Source of the DNA: Draconibacterium orientale | Lineage (GTDB): Bacteria; Bacteroidota; Bacteroidia; Bacteroidales; JAIFNL01 | Direction of reading: 5' to 3' | DNA length: 34,382 bases | Assembly: GCA_022729915.1 (NCBI GenBank) | Contig: DZBP01000002.1 | Span: 25,039 to 59,420 of the forward strand | Shown here: piece after piece, positions 16,187-26,581 of the stretch | Layout of the letters: every line of letters begins with the position of its first letter | Position numbering within the stretch: position 1 is the stretch's first letter | Position numbers and translations under genes: made by a program | Notes under the pieces: model-generated | What the model saw: the letters and a program-made list of their open reading frames with translations, nothing else | What the model was told of the DNA's origin: nothing | The model's database searches: none

Positions 16187-17839
16187 TTAAAATTGGAAAT
16201 AAATAAAAGGCTGTAAATCAGCTGAACGAACTTGGTATATTACAAAAAATACAATAACTGAAATTGCAGCTTTTGCGTAAATTGATGTATTAATGAACCA
16301 GTCTTGGTATTTTTGTTTGAAACTATCTGATAACCAATGAACTGTCATTCCAAATAAAATCACTGCAAAAATTTCTTTATAAGCCATTATCATAGTCGGA
16401 ATTAAAGAAAAAGTCCAATCATTTGCTATCTTAAACATCAGATTATTAGCTTGTTCCATGGAATCAGCCCGAAACCAAATTCTGGTAAATGAGATAAAAT
16501 TGAAGGTTAAGAAAATGGAATACATACGCACTGCCCACGTGTGATTTCCTTTGAAAGGGCTTATTTTGCGCCAATATTTGTACACAACAAGTCCAATCCC
16601 ATTCAAGCCACCCCAAATTACAAAACGCCAACTTGCTCCGTGCCACAAGCCGCCAATCAACATAGTGAGCATCAAGTTTATATTCGTGTCGATAGTTCTT
16701 CGTAAGCGAGGAGATTTGCTTGACGCAATAATAACAATAATTAATAAAATCAAAAATACCGGAACAACTAACCAGTGTTTAAACAAGAAAGCTATGTAAA
16801 GCATTATAATTGAGAACATTACATAACTAAAAATAGAACCTTTTCTGTTACCTCCCATAGGAATATAGAGATAATCTTTGAGCCAAGTGGAAAGAGAAAT
16901 GTGCCAACGTTTCCAAAATTCAGCTACATGCAAAGCCTTATAAGGTGAATTAAAGTTAGTTACAAGCTGGAAACCCATCAAAAGTGCAACTCCAATTGCA
17001 ATATCAGTATAGCCAGAAAAATCGGCATATACTTGCAATGAATATCCATAAAGTGCCATTAAATTTTCAAAACCTGTATAAGCAAGCGGATTTTCAAAAA
17101 CTCTATCTACAAAATTTACTGCAATATAATCCGAAATAAACATTTTCTTCATCAATCCTTTTAAAATCCAAAAGATAGCTAAGCCAAATTCATAGCGAGA
17201 CAAGTTGTAATCTTTATAAAGTTGAGGAATAAAATCAGAAGCTCTAACTATCGGTCCAGCAACAAGTTGTGGAAAAAAAGCTACGAAAAAGCCAAAATCG
17301 AGCAAACTATCTACCGGTTTCAATTTACCACGAAATACATCTACCGAGTAGCTGATGGTTTGGAAAGTATAAAATGAAATACCAACAGGCAAAATAATCC
17401 TATCAACATCAAAATTACCACCAAAAAAATTAGCCATTTCGGCAAAATAATTGTGCGGTTTTATGTCAGTTCCTAATAAATAATTAAGAGAATCAGTTAC
17501 AAGATAGGAATATTTAAAATAAAAAAGTATGAAAAGGTTAACTGAAATACTAACGATTACCAGAAACTTTTTACGGGCAACTGATGTACTTTGATATATA
17601 AACCGTGCTAGATAAAAATCCATAACGGTTGAAAACAGAAGTATTAACAAAAAAATACCACTTGTTTTGTAGTAAAAAAATAAACTTACAAAAAACAAAT
17701 AAGCATTTCGGAGAGCTTTTCGTTTATAAATTAATGAAAATAATGCAAGTACGATTGCAAAAAATCCCCAAAAATATAACTGAGTAAAAATTATTGGGCT
17801 ATGTGCATCAAAAACGAAAATATTTTTTAAATATTCCAC
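16187..17839 (-). CDS. MBOAT family O-acyltransferase (AlgI/PatA-like)
   Basis: Polytopic; FWKRWHISLSTWLKDYLYIPMGGNRKG and MLIGGLWHGASWRFVIWGGLNG signatures with catalytic His. Confidence 0.95.
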   Translation of the reverse strand: MEYLKNIFVFDAHSPIIFTQLYFWGFFAIVLALFSLIYKRKALRNAYLFFVSLFFYYKTSGIFLLILLFSTVMDFYLARFIYQSTSVARKKFLVIVSISVNLFILFYFKYSYLVTDSLNYLLGTDIKPHNYFAEMANFFGGNFDVDRIILPVGISFYTFQTISYSVDVFRGKLKPVDSLLDFGFFVAFFPQLVAGPIVRASDFIPQLYKDYNLSRYEFGLAIFWILKGLMKKMFISDYIAVNFVDRVFENPLAYTGFENLMALYGYSLQVYADFSGYTDIAIGVALLMGFQLVTNFNSPYKALHVAEFWKRWHISLSTWLKDYLYIPMGGNRKGSIFSYVMFSIIMLYIAFLFKHWLVVPVFLILLIIVIIASSKSPRLRRTIDTNINLMLTMLIGGLWHGASWRFVIWGGLNGIGLVVYKYWRKISPFKGNHTWAVRMYSIFLTFNFISFTRIWFRADSMEQANNLMFKIANDWTFSLIPTMIMAYKEIFAVILFGMTVHWLSDSFKQKYQDWFINTSIYAKAAISVIVFFVIYQVRSADLQPFIYFQF

Positions 17840-17979
17840 TTAACTAAAAAAATAAATGTAAATAACTGCTGTTTACTAATATACGATATGTGTTCTTTTT
17901 CAAATAGTTACACAAACACACACAAATTCTACTTCATTTGTTGGAAATGAAATTTTTCAAATAAAACTGCATAACTTTT

Positions 17980-19278
17980 CTATGGTTGGTTGAGTAATGT
18001 TAAATCTGGAAATTTTATAACATATTCTATTTGGCTGAGTTCTGATTCTTTAAAACCTTCCGTATAATTATCATAGGATTTTAAGAAAGCATTAAAAAGT
18101 AAATCTGCTTGCATAAAATATCCATTTCTACTAAAATGAACTTTATCATTAGCAGTTAAACCAGCTTTATGCCAGAGAGTTACTGAGTTTAAACCTCCCA
18201 TAATATTATAAAAATCCCAAGTTGCTAAATAATGTTTGCCAGCTAGTTTTTTTATTTGCTCGCTTACAAGAGCAGTATTTGGATTTACTTTTTTCTTATA
18301 CAAATAACTATCATTGGGTACTGTCAGCAAAATGGGTACATTGGGTAATACCTTTTTTATACGAGTGATTAGCGAATCGTAATTTGTATAATAATATTCA
18401 GGGTTAAATTTCTTTGAATAAGCATCGTTAGTTCCTAACGTCATTATTATCCAATCAGGTTTTAATGCTTTTAGCTGACTTTCAAGCAAATCGCAACGAA
18501 GAAATGCCGGAATTGTTGAACCATTTACTCCAATTCCATGATAAGTTATTCCGGATTGGTCAGTTTCGAGTGAAATTCCATAAAGAGTAAACTGATTTTG
18601 AAGTGAATCGGTTTTAGTAAAACCCATTTCAAGAAAATCAACTTCTTTTTTAAGCTTGTACAAAGTATATCCTTGTTCCTTATTTACCTCAACAACTTCA
18701 TTTTCAATATTTTGAATCACTAATTGAAATGAAGTCTCACTTACATCGTGTAAAACTCTTACCAAATTAAAAGTATAAGGCAAATAGGCGTCTTCTTTAA
18801 GATAAATATTTAAAGTTGAAGCTGTTGATGTAGTTGTAGTTGATAATCCTGAAACTCCTAAAGTACATTTTTTCTTATACTCAACATTTCGACACGAAGT
18901 CCATGTACCAGTATGTTTAATGTAATAATTTCTTGGAACATTAGTACGAGTAAGGTTATAAGGAAATACAAAACCTCTACTTCCTTGCAAACCTGGGTGC
19001 ATTGTTTGCAAACGCTGCGAAAATCTACCTGGTAGCGCACCTGCTTGTACATGAGAACCTCCAAAATGCACAATATTTATTTGTCCTTCACCACTAAAAA
19101 TTAGTTCGTCAAATTTCTGATACAAATTCATAAATTCAGAACTGTCTTTATAAAATTGTATTTTATTTTTATCGTAATGGATAAAATCATAAAACGGAAT
19201 ATCATAAGGATAATCCTGAGCCTTGACCAAAAAAGAGGTAAAAATAATTAGAACAAATAAAAACGATTTAGATTTCAT
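17980..19278 (-). CDS. SGNH/GDSL hydrolase family protein 1
   Basis: Signal peptide; block I IVHFGGSHVQAG, block III IIMTLGTNDAY, block V DKVHFSRNGY. Confidence 0.88.
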   Translation of the reverse strand: MKSKSFLFVLIIFTSFLVKAQDYPYDIPFYDFIHYDKNKIQFYKDSSEFMNLYQKFDELIFSGEGQINIVHFGGSHVQAGALPGRFSQRLQTMHPGLQGSRGFVFPYNLTRTNVPRNYYIKHTGTWTSCRNVEYKKKCTLGVSGLSTTTTSTASTLNIYLKEDAYLPYTFNLVRVLHDVSETSFQLVIQNIENEVVEVNKEQGYTLYKLKKEVDFLEMGFTKTDSLQNQFTLYGISLETDQSGITYHGIGVNGSTIPAFLRCDLLESQLKALKPDWIIMTLGTNDAYSKKFNPEYYYTNYDSLITRIKKVLPNVPILLTVPNDSYLYKKKVNPNTALVSEQIKKLAGKHYLATWDFYNIMGGLNSVTLWHKAGLTANDKVHFSRNGYFMQADLLFNAFLKSYDNYTEGFKESELSQIEYVIKFPDLTLLNQP

Positions 19279-19320
19279 ATCCTATTTTTTTTAAAATATT
19301 AGCAATTGAATAAGCTAATA

Positions 19321-20841
19321 TTATTTATTTTTTCGTTTCAAATAATCATTATATTCCATAATCAGAGCGTTATAGAATATTTTTGAAATAATTTCTGATC
19401 CAAGTCGAGTAAAATGGATAAAATCTTTGCCTGCTAATGGTGGATCATGATAAACCCAACTTGGCATAGAATTTTTTCCGCCCATTGCTTCGTACATATC
19501 CCAATAAACCGCATTATATTTAAATGCTGCTTTTCGCAAAGTTGCTGAAATATTTGGGATATTTGGATACGAAACATAGGTTCCGCCTTGATTTATAGAC
19601 ATATCTGCTGGTCCGATAACAATTATTGAGATATCGGGTTTTATTTCGCGAATTACCGCAAGTTGTTTTCCAAACATATTGCCGTAATAATCGTAATTAT
19701 CAGTAACATAAGGAGTAACATTTCCACCAAACTCCAAAATCATCAAACGAACATCGAGTTCATTGAGCATGGCTTTAAGTAATTCTTTGTTTTGTGTAGT
19801 AAAAACAAAACCGGCACTTCCACGTTGTGGAACGTTATCCACTGCAATTCCTTTTTCAGCATCTAAACCAATAGCATAAATTTCAGGACTATCGCCACCA
19901 CTGAATTTAAAAACTAGTTTCTCAGGAGAATTTACCGACCACTTTGCAGTCATCAGTTGTTTGTTTGCAGGCAATATTTTCTCTTCAACAAGTTGTTCGT
20001 CAGCATATAAGCCCACTTTTACGGGAGTTTGATTGTAACCATAAAAAACCCTAACTTGTTTGTAAAAATTATTGTTTTTGTACGCCATATCGGAACGTGA
20101 AAAAGTAATGGTTCCCGAATAGCCCGATTTTACAGCAGTATCAGCTAAAATTACACTTGCAGAATCACTTGAAATACCTCGAATTGGAGCAAAACGCGAA
20201 AAACCGGCTAAGATTCCAAAACGTTGTCCTTTGACAGAGTTTGAATGCTCCATCGTATTGTAACGCAGCCAATTACTCGAATTTTTTTGCTTTATCGTAA
20301 TTCCGTAATTATACGGTTGAAGCGCAGGCAAAAGTCCGGGACCACTACCACCAAATTGTTTTTGCAAATTTTGCCTAATTACCGAGGTTATTCTATCGCC
20401 TTCTAGCTGAGAATCACCATAATGAACGATACGAATTACGCCTTCCTTTGGATTTTGTAGGTCTCTAAAAAAATTATCCAACACCGATTTGTCGCCATTT
20501 GGAAATTGTAATCTTTGAATTGAACTAATACTACCCACTTCAATACTCAAAGTATCAACAACTTCCAGAACCACTTGGAAATTTTGTGAATTATTCTTAA
20601 AAACATTTCGATAAATAATCTCATCATAATCAAGCAAATTGGCAGTATCGATAGCATTCTCTCCAATTATATTTGAAATATTTGCATATTGAATACTTTC
20701 CTCAAACAATTGAGATAGCTTTGGCATTTCTAACTTTTTATCACCACTTATACGAATTCCATCTGCTGGAAAAGCCAACATTATCAATGCAATACTTAAA
20801 AAAACACCAACTAAAAATATTAAAGTTTGATGAGGCTTCAC
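19321..20841 (-). CDS. SGNH/GDSL hydrolase family protein 2
   Basis: N-terminal TM; block I IRIVHYGDSQLEGDR, LILEFGGN-like block (LMILEFGGNVTP), block V KDFIHFTRLG. Confidence 0.85.
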   Translation of the reverse strand: MKPHQTLIFLVGVFLSIALIMLAFPADGIRISGDKKLEMPKLSQLFEESIQYANISNIIGENAIDTANLLDYDEIIYRNVFKNNSQNFQVVLEVVDTLSIEVGSISSIQRLQFPNGDKSVLDNFFRDLQNPKEGVIRIVHYGDSQLEGDRITSVIRQNLQKQFGGSGPGLLPALQPYNYGITIKQKNSSNWLRYNTMEHSNSVKGQRFGILAGFSRFAPIRGISSDSASVILADTAVKSGYSGTITFSRSDMAYKNNNFYKQVRVFYGYNQTPVKVGLYADEQLVEEKILPANKQLMTAKWSVNSPEKLVFKFSGGDSPEIYAIGLDAEKGIAVDNVPQRGSAGFVFTTQNKELLKAMLNELDVRLMILEFGGNVTPYVTDNYDYYGNMFGKQLAVIREIKPDISIIVIGPADMSINQGGTYVSYPNIPNISATLRKAAFKYNAVYWDMYEAMGGKNSMPSWVYHDPPLAGKDFIHFTRLGSEIISKIFYNALIMEYNDYLKRKNK

Positions 20842-20866
20842 TTGTTAAAATCTTATTTATTTAATA

Positions 20867-22522
20867 CTATTTTTCTTTAATTTTCAAAACTTGCCCTACA
20901 TTTAATTTGTAATTTTTTGGCAAATTATTCAATTTCATTATTTTTTCTACGCTTGTACCTTCAAATTTGCGCGAAATATCCCACAAATTGTCGCCACTTT
21001 TTACTTTATAATAAACATACGACGACATTTTGTTTACATCATTTGAAATAGCTAAGCCAGAACTCAATACATCTGATTTGTTGGCTGTAGTTGATGAAGA
21101 AGATTTTCCTGTAGTTGAAGCAGTCTTTGTATTCGACGTGGACGTTTTTCCAACTTTTTTTTGCTTTTCAGCAAAAGTCATCGAATTGATTTCTTTGTAC
21201 TTAGCTTCCTCATATTGAGGTACATAAATAATTATTTCTTGACCAGGATAAATTGTTTTCTTCTGTTGTAAATTATTCCACGATTTTATTTCGTTAATAC
21301 TTACATTGTACCATTGCGCAATTAAACCAATATTATCTCCCGATTTTATTTTGTAAGTTAATTTAGCTTTATTTTTTGGAACGACCTCTTCAAAATATTC
21401 GGTACTGGTTTCGCCAGAACTTACCACTTTGGGTGGAATTACTACAGTTTTCGCAACTTGAAAGTAAACAGTTGAATTGTAATTATATATCGAATCTTCC
21501 AAAGCCTTAAAAGCTTTTATTTGTTTTGTAGAAATTCGCAATGAATTGTTGTCATTTATTGGTTGAATAATTCCAACTTTATATTCTGGGTTCAAATCTT
21601 TCAACTCTTGCATCGAAATTTTTAAAACTTCAGCAATTTGTCCAAAATGAACTTTTTGTTTTACTACCAAAGTATCCATATCTTCCGGCATTTTAACTTT
21701 TATCGGAACAATATTGTACTCTTTATAATATTCTGATAAATAAATACTTGCAATAAATGCGGGTAAATATTCGCGCGAATATTGTGGCAAAAAATTATAA
21801 ATTTTCCACACATTTCGTTCACCGTTAGCACGGCTAATGGCTTTGTTTACGTTTGCAGCTCCACAGGTATAAGCAGCAATTGTTAGCTGCCAATCGTGGT
21901 AAATTTCATACATTTCTTTAAGATACTTAGCTGCAGCTACTGTTGATTTGATTACATCGCGTCTTTCGTCGGTGTAGCTGCTGATATTCAATCCATAACG
22001 CTTTGCCACAGGGTATGAAAGTTGCCAGATACCTGAGGCTCCGGTTTGTGAAATTGCGGCTGGAAAAAAAGAAGAACCCGTCATTGCTAAATATTTAAGT
22101 TCCAAGGGAAGCTTATATTTTTTTAGGTTTTCTTCAAACATAGGCTCGTAATAATCAGCTAAACCAAGCATTGCTTCCACTTTTGTTCTATTTAGTGGAT
22201 CTATATAGAATTTAATAAACGAATTTACCTCATTATTAAAAGGTAACCCGACATAGCTCTCTATTTTGCTTAATTTCTTTTTTACTAACGAATCAGAAAT
22301 TACTGGATTTTTTTTAACCGAATTATTTTTTCTATTTGCAATTGCTTTTTCTACATACGAAATTTTTGCCAGGCTATCTAAGTTTGTGATAAACAAATTG
22401 TTTTCAAAACCATAGCCATTTAAAACTAGTCCCGAAGTGCCTCCAGAATTAGTTTGAGCTGGTAAAAAAATAGGTAAAAATATAAATGCAATTATTATGT
22501 ATTTTAAATTCATACGTTTCAT
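20867..22522 (-). CDS. MltD-like lytic-transglycosylase fold protein with two LysM domains; catalytic Glu apparently replaced by Gly
   Basis: LKYLAMTGSSFFPAAISQTGASGIWQLSYPVAKRYGL (SLT-like), AAYTCGAANVNKAI; LysM at YKIKSGDNIGLIAQWYNVS and YKVKSGDNLWDISRKFEG. Confidence 0.9.
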   Translation of the reverse strand: MKRMNLKYIIIAFIFLPIFLPAQTNSGGTSGLVLNGYGFENNLFITNLDSLAKISYVEKAIANRKNNSVKKNPVISDSLVKKKLSKIESYVGLPFNNEVNSFIKFYIDPLNRTKVEAMLGLADYYEPMFEENLKKYKLPLELKYLAMTGSSFFPAAISQTGASGIWQLSYPVAKRYGLNISSYTDERRDVIKSTVAAAKYLKEMYEIYHDWQLTIAAYTCGAANVNKAISRANGERNVWKIYNFLPQYSREYLPAFIASIYLSEYYKEYNIVPIKVKMPEDMDTLVVKQKVHFGQIAEVLKISMQELKDLNPEYKVGIIQPINDNNSLRISTKQIKAFKALEDSIYNYNSTVYFQVAKTVVIPPKVVSSGETSTEYFEEVVPKNKAKLTYKIKSGDNIGLIAQWYNVSINEIKSWNNLQQKKTIYPGQEIIIYVPQYEEAKYKEINSMTFAEKQKKVGKTSTSNTKTASTTGKSSSSTTANKSDVLSSGLAISNDVNKMSSYVYYKVKSGDNLWDISRKFEGTSVEKIMKLNNLPKNYKLNVGQVLKIKEK

Positions 22523-22584
22523 TTAATTCTCTCACGTTATTTAGCGAGAAACAATATAACATAAATAGTTCCGCAAAATTAATC

Positions 22585-24063
22585 TTAAATACGTTTAATT
22601 TTAATTTTATCGCCCGGGTTAATTTTGCTTTCATCGCTCAAATTATTGATTTTCAAAATATCAAAAGTAGTGATATTCTCAAATTGTTGAGAGATTTTCA
22701 AAAAGCTATCGCCTTGTTTCACAGTATAATACAAAAATGTTTCCGATGCTGTTTCCGAACCCGAAATTTTCATATTTTCTTGCAATTTTTGGCTCGAAGC
22801 TAAAGCAGTATTTTCGATAGCATTATTTGGATTGTAAGCATAAATTTCTTTTTCTCTTTGCAAAAAAGCAGTTGTGTGCTCTAATGGCAGACGAAGCGTA
22901 TAACCTTCTGCTACTGCGGGAATTACATCTTTTTTATATTGAGGATTTAACTCTTTAATTTGCTCAATAGGAATACCTAAAACTGCCGAAATTTGACTAA
23001 AAGCAAGTGTTTTGTTTGTAATCATTAATGTATCAGAAGCCAACGGCAATTCGAAAGGAAGTGGTACTATTTTATGCTCTTTATAATAATTCATGATATA
23101 AGTTGCACCAATATAAGCTGGTACATAATTTTGAGTTTCTTTTGGTAAAAATTGAGAAATATACCAATAATCTTGGCTTCCACCACCTTTTTTTATCGCT
23201 CTGTTTACATTTCCAGGTCCACAATTGTAGGCTGCCAATGCCAAAGTCCAATCACCATACGTATCGAATAAGTTTTTCAAATAACGTGCTGCTGCATGAG
23301 TCGATTTTATTGGGTCAAGGCGTTCATCTACTGAAGAATTGATATTCATTCCGTAAGCTCTTCCGGTTGGATAAATAAATTGCCACAAACCTGCTGCTTT
23401 TGCTCTCGACATTGCTACTGGATTCAGAGCAGATTCAATAATTGCCAAATATTTCAATTCCAAAGGAACACCGTAAGCATCAAAAATCTCCTCAAAAATT
23501 GGAAAATAAAATTCGGCTCTTCCAAGTAAGCGTTGAACAGTTATTACCGATTTACGACGTGTATATCGCTCAATATAATCTTTAACTCTCTCATTATAAG
23601 ATAAATTGATAACGGTCGAAAGGTTTTTTAAACGAGCTATATAAACGGAATCGGTACAAGCTATTATCGACGAATCACGAGTCCAATTTTCCTCATAATC
23701 ATATACTTGGGTCTCAATATTTGTAAACCACAACATCGAAAGGCTATCTATTTCGTTCGCATTTCTGCCTACATAATTTGCTCCGTAAGGAATATAAGGC
23801 GCAGGCGCAGGTGCTGAAAGTACTATAAGTTCTTGGTTGTTTGCTTCTTGAATATCGTTCAAGACTTTAGTGTGCAGTTCTGAAATAAAGCTATTTATAA
23901 AATACTTATTTTCAGATTTTTCCATGTAATTAATGAATAAACTGTCGTACTGAATTGCATTAAAATTAAGTTTCAGTTCAGAATCTGTTTTTTCTACTTG
24001 TGCTTTTGTTATATTATTAAAGCTTAATGTTATAACAATTAATAAAAGTACAATTTTTCTCAT
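22585..24063 (-). CDS. MltD-like lytic transglycosylase with C-terminal LysM
   Basis: LKYLAIIESALNPVAMSRAKAAGLWQFIYPTGRAYGM (Glu present), AAYNCGPGNVNRAI; LysM YTVKQGDSFLKISQQFENI. Confidence 0.93.
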   Translation of the reverse strand: MRKIVLLLIVITLSFNNITKAQVEKTDSELKLNFNAIQYDSLFINYMEKSENKYFINSFISELHTKVLNDIQEANNQELIVLSAPAPAPYIPYGANYVGRNANEIDSLSMLWFTNIETQVYDYEENWTRDSSIIACTDSVYIARLKNLSTVINLSYNERVKDYIERYTRRKSVITVQRLLGRAEFYFPIFEEIFDAYGVPLELKYLAIIESALNPVAMSRAKAAGLWQFIYPTGRAYGMNINSSVDERLDPIKSTHAAARYLKNLFDTYGDWTLALAAYNCGPGNVNRAIKKGGGSQDYWYISQFLPKETQNYVPAYIGATYIMNYYKEHKIVPLPFELPLASDTLMITNKTLAFSQISAVLGIPIEQIKELNPQYKKDVIPAVAEGYTLRLPLEHTTAFLQREKEIYAYNPNNAIENTALASSQKLQENMKISGSETASETFLYYTVKQGDSFLKISQQFENITTFDILKINNLSDESKINPGDKIKIKRI

Positions 24064-24138
24064 ATTTAATTAATTTTCAACACATTAGTTCTTAACAAAA
24101 GAACCTCCCGTGTTCGTTTATAATATCTTCTATAAAAA

Positions 24139-24711
24139 TTAAAAATTCAACGAAACTTTTATCCCAAAAGCTGTTGAATTCAATAAATCTATGTTATTTA
24201 TTAGTATTGGCTGCGTTTTAAAACTTAAATTAGGGCTTACATCAAAGGTAAAAAAATGCGCATCTACATTGGCATCAATAATATTTAATGCGTGCAAACC
24301 CATAGTAACCAAAAACATAAGGTCTCGGCTACGTTTGTATGAATCTTTCACATTTTTCAAATATTCTTTGCGACCTGCTCCATACAATTCAAGAGTAGCA
24401 GCATCGCCCTGTACATAAAGTTTATAAATATCCTTTACGTACAAATATTGCTCATTGTTGAAAGAAATTGCATAAATAGAACCAGCGTAAGCTGCCCAAA
24501 TGATAGGAATTTTCCAATATTTTTTATTGTAATATTGCCCCAAACCAGGTAAAATAGCAGAAAAAATAGCTGCTTTTTTGGGCGAGTGAAATTTTACCAG
24601 CGTTGAATCAATTTCAGATTCTACTCGGATAGTATCGCTTTTTTGAGCTTGTACTTTCAAGCTCAAAAAAGCAAAAATAAAAATAATCGTATATGGTAAT
24701 AATTTCTTCAA
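24139..24711 (-). CDS. DUF5683 domain-containing protein
   Basis: HSPKKAAIFSAILPGLGQYYNKKYWKIPIIWAAYAGSIYAISFNNEQY. Confidence 0.9.
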   Translation of the reverse strand: MKKLLPYTIIFIFAFLSLKVQAQKSDTIRVESEIDSTLVKFHSPKKAAIFSAILPGLGQYYNKKYWKIPIIWAAYAGSIYAISFNNEQYLYVKDIYKLYVQGDAATLELYGAGRKEYLKNVKDSYKRSRDLMFLVTMGLHALNIIDANVDAHFFTFDVSPNLSFKTQPILINNIDLLNSTAFGIKVSLNF

Positions 24712-24730
24712 ATAACTTATTTATAAAAAG

Positions 24731-25618
24731 TTAGTTCTCTGACAATTTGTTAAACATTTTCACTAATTCCTCAAACTCTTCGTCGCTATTAAATGGTATG
24801 ATAATTTTACCTTTTCCTTTGGCATCGAGTTTCAAATCAATTTTTTGCTTAACTCGTTGAGCTAATTGCTTTTTAAAGTTAGAAAAATGTTCTGGCAAAG
24901 TTGATACTGGCTTTTTGTTAGGAAGTTTTTCTAACTCCTCTTCACTCGCACCTTTTACAAGTTGTTCGGTTTTTCTAACTGAAAGTTCTTCATTTATAAT
25001 TTTAAAGTAAATTTTAAGCAGTTCATCTGGTTCTTCCAATGCAACGAGAGCTCTGGCATGTCCCATGCTAATTTTTTTGTCGCGAATACCTATTTGAACT
25101 TCTACTGGTAATTTTAAAAGGCGCAAATAATTTGAGATAGTTGCTCTGTTTTTACCAATTCTCTCGCTCATCAAATCCTGAGTAAGCTGGCATTCGTCAA
25201 TCAAACGTTGGTATGAAATTGCTATTTCAATCGCATTCAAATCTTCGCGTTGAATATTTTCAGCCAAAGCCATTTCAAGCATTGCTTGGTCGTCAGCTTC
25301 GCGCACATAAGCCGGAATGGTTTTCAAATCAACCTGAAGTGCAGCTCTGTAACGTCTTTCACCGGAAATTATCTGAAAATAGTCGTCAATTTTTCGTAGT
25401 GTAATGGGCTGAATAATACCCAATTTAGCTATTGATTGAGCTAGTTCCTCTAAAGCTTCTTTTTCAAAATTAGTACGAGGTTGAAACGGATTGGCTTTTA
25501 TTTTGCTCAATTCTACTTCTTTAACAGTACCAAGAGCCTCTATTTCAGATGCTTTTTCATACTTATTATCATCTATTAAAGCTCCAAGCCCTCTTCCTAA
25601 AACACTTTTTTTTGACAT
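24731..25618 (-). CDS. parB: ParB/RepB/Spo0J family partition protein
   Basis: KKSVLGRGLGALI, IKANPFQPR, IISGERRYRAA, ALAENIQREDLNAIE, IGKNRATISNYLRLLKL. Confidence 0.96.
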   Translation of the reverse strand: MSKKSVLGRGLGALIDDNKYEKASEIEALGTVKEVELSKIKANPFQPRTNFEKEALEELAQSIAKLGIIQPITLRKIDDYFQIISGERRYRAALQVDLKTIPAYVREADDQAMLEMALAENIQREDLNAIEIAISYQRLIDECQLTQDLMSERIGKNRATISNYLRLLKLPVEVQIGIRDKKISMGHARALVALEEPDELLKIYFKIINEELSVRKTEQLVKGASEEELEKLPNKKPVSTLPEHFSNFKKQLAQRVKQKIDLKLDAKGKGKIIIPFNSDEEFEELVKMFNKLSEN

Positions 25619-25672
25619 TTATAGTTCTATTTTATAATTTTTTTCAAATACGCTTGCTATTCAAATGATGAA

Positions 25673-26470
25673 CTATTTTGCTGCTTCTAATTCAGCTTGT
25701 TCTCTTTTTACGGCTTTTTCTAATATTTCTTTGGCTAAATTCAAATAGCTAACTGCACCTTTTGAACTTGCATCGTGCAAAATTACGGGTTCGCCAAAAC
25801 TTGGTGCTTCTCCTAATTTTGTGTTTCGTGCAATTATTGTTTCAAAAACCATGTCGGAAAAATGTTTTTGAACTTCTTCAACTACCTGATTAGCAAGCCT
25901 TAAACGTGAATCATACATAGTTAGTACAAAACCTTCGATATCTAGTTTTGTGTTGATTCTGTTTTGAACCATTTTAATGGTATTCAGCAATTTACCTAGT
26001 CCTTCGAGAGCAAAATATTCGCACTGAACCGGAATAAGAACAGAATCAGCAGCACTCAATGCATTCAGCGTTAGCAATCCTAGAGAAGGTGAGCAATCAA
26101 TTAATATATAATCGTAACGATCTCTTAATTTATTAATTATTTTATCTAAAATTTTTTCTCTCTCATCAATATTAAGCATCTCAATTTCAGCACCCACTAA
26201 GTCAATGTGTGAAGGAATTAAGTCAAAACCTTCTGTTTTAGTAGTTAAAATGGTTTCAACAGGGTCCATGCCGTCAATTAAGCAATCATAAATATTTTTC
26301 TCAATACTTTTTAAATCAAAACCAGTTCCTGAAGTAGCATTTGCCTGAGGATCAGCATCTATAAGTAGAACTTTTTTTTCAAGCACGGCTAAACTTGCTG
26401 CTAAATTTATAGAAGTAGTGGTTTTTCCAACGCCTCCTTTTTGATTTGCAATTGCAATTACTCTTGACAT
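25673..26470 (-). CDS. parA: ParA/Soj family ATPase
   Basis: MSRVIAIANQKGGVGKTTTSINLAASLA deviant Walker A; DYILIDCSPSLGLLTLNAL. Confidence 0.97.
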   Translation of the reverse strand: MSRVIAIANQKGGVGKTTTSINLAASLAVLEKKVLLIDADPQANATSGTGFDLKSIEKNIYDCLIDGMDPVETILTTKTEGFDLIPSHIDLVGAEIEMLNIDEREKILDKIINKLRDRYDYILIDCSPSLGLLTLNALSAADSVLIPVQCEYFALEGLGKLLNTIKMVQNRINTKLDIEGFVLTMYDSRLRLANQVVEEVQKHFSDMVFETIIARNTKLGEAPSFGEPVILHDASSKGAVSYLNLAKEILEKAVKREQAELEAAK

Positions 26471-26554
26471 GATAATCTTGTTTTATATTATTAATTAGTA
26501 TGTTACTTATTAAAAAAATTAAGCGTGAACTTTTGTTGAACGATTTTTTTTGCC

Positions 26555-26581
26555 AATTACAACTTTTTTCGGTTTGTAATT
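26555..26581. promoter_or_regulatory. Inverted repeat upstream of parA
   Basis: AATTACAA - cttttttcggt - TTGTAATT, ~85 bp upstream of the parA start. Confidence 0.35.
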
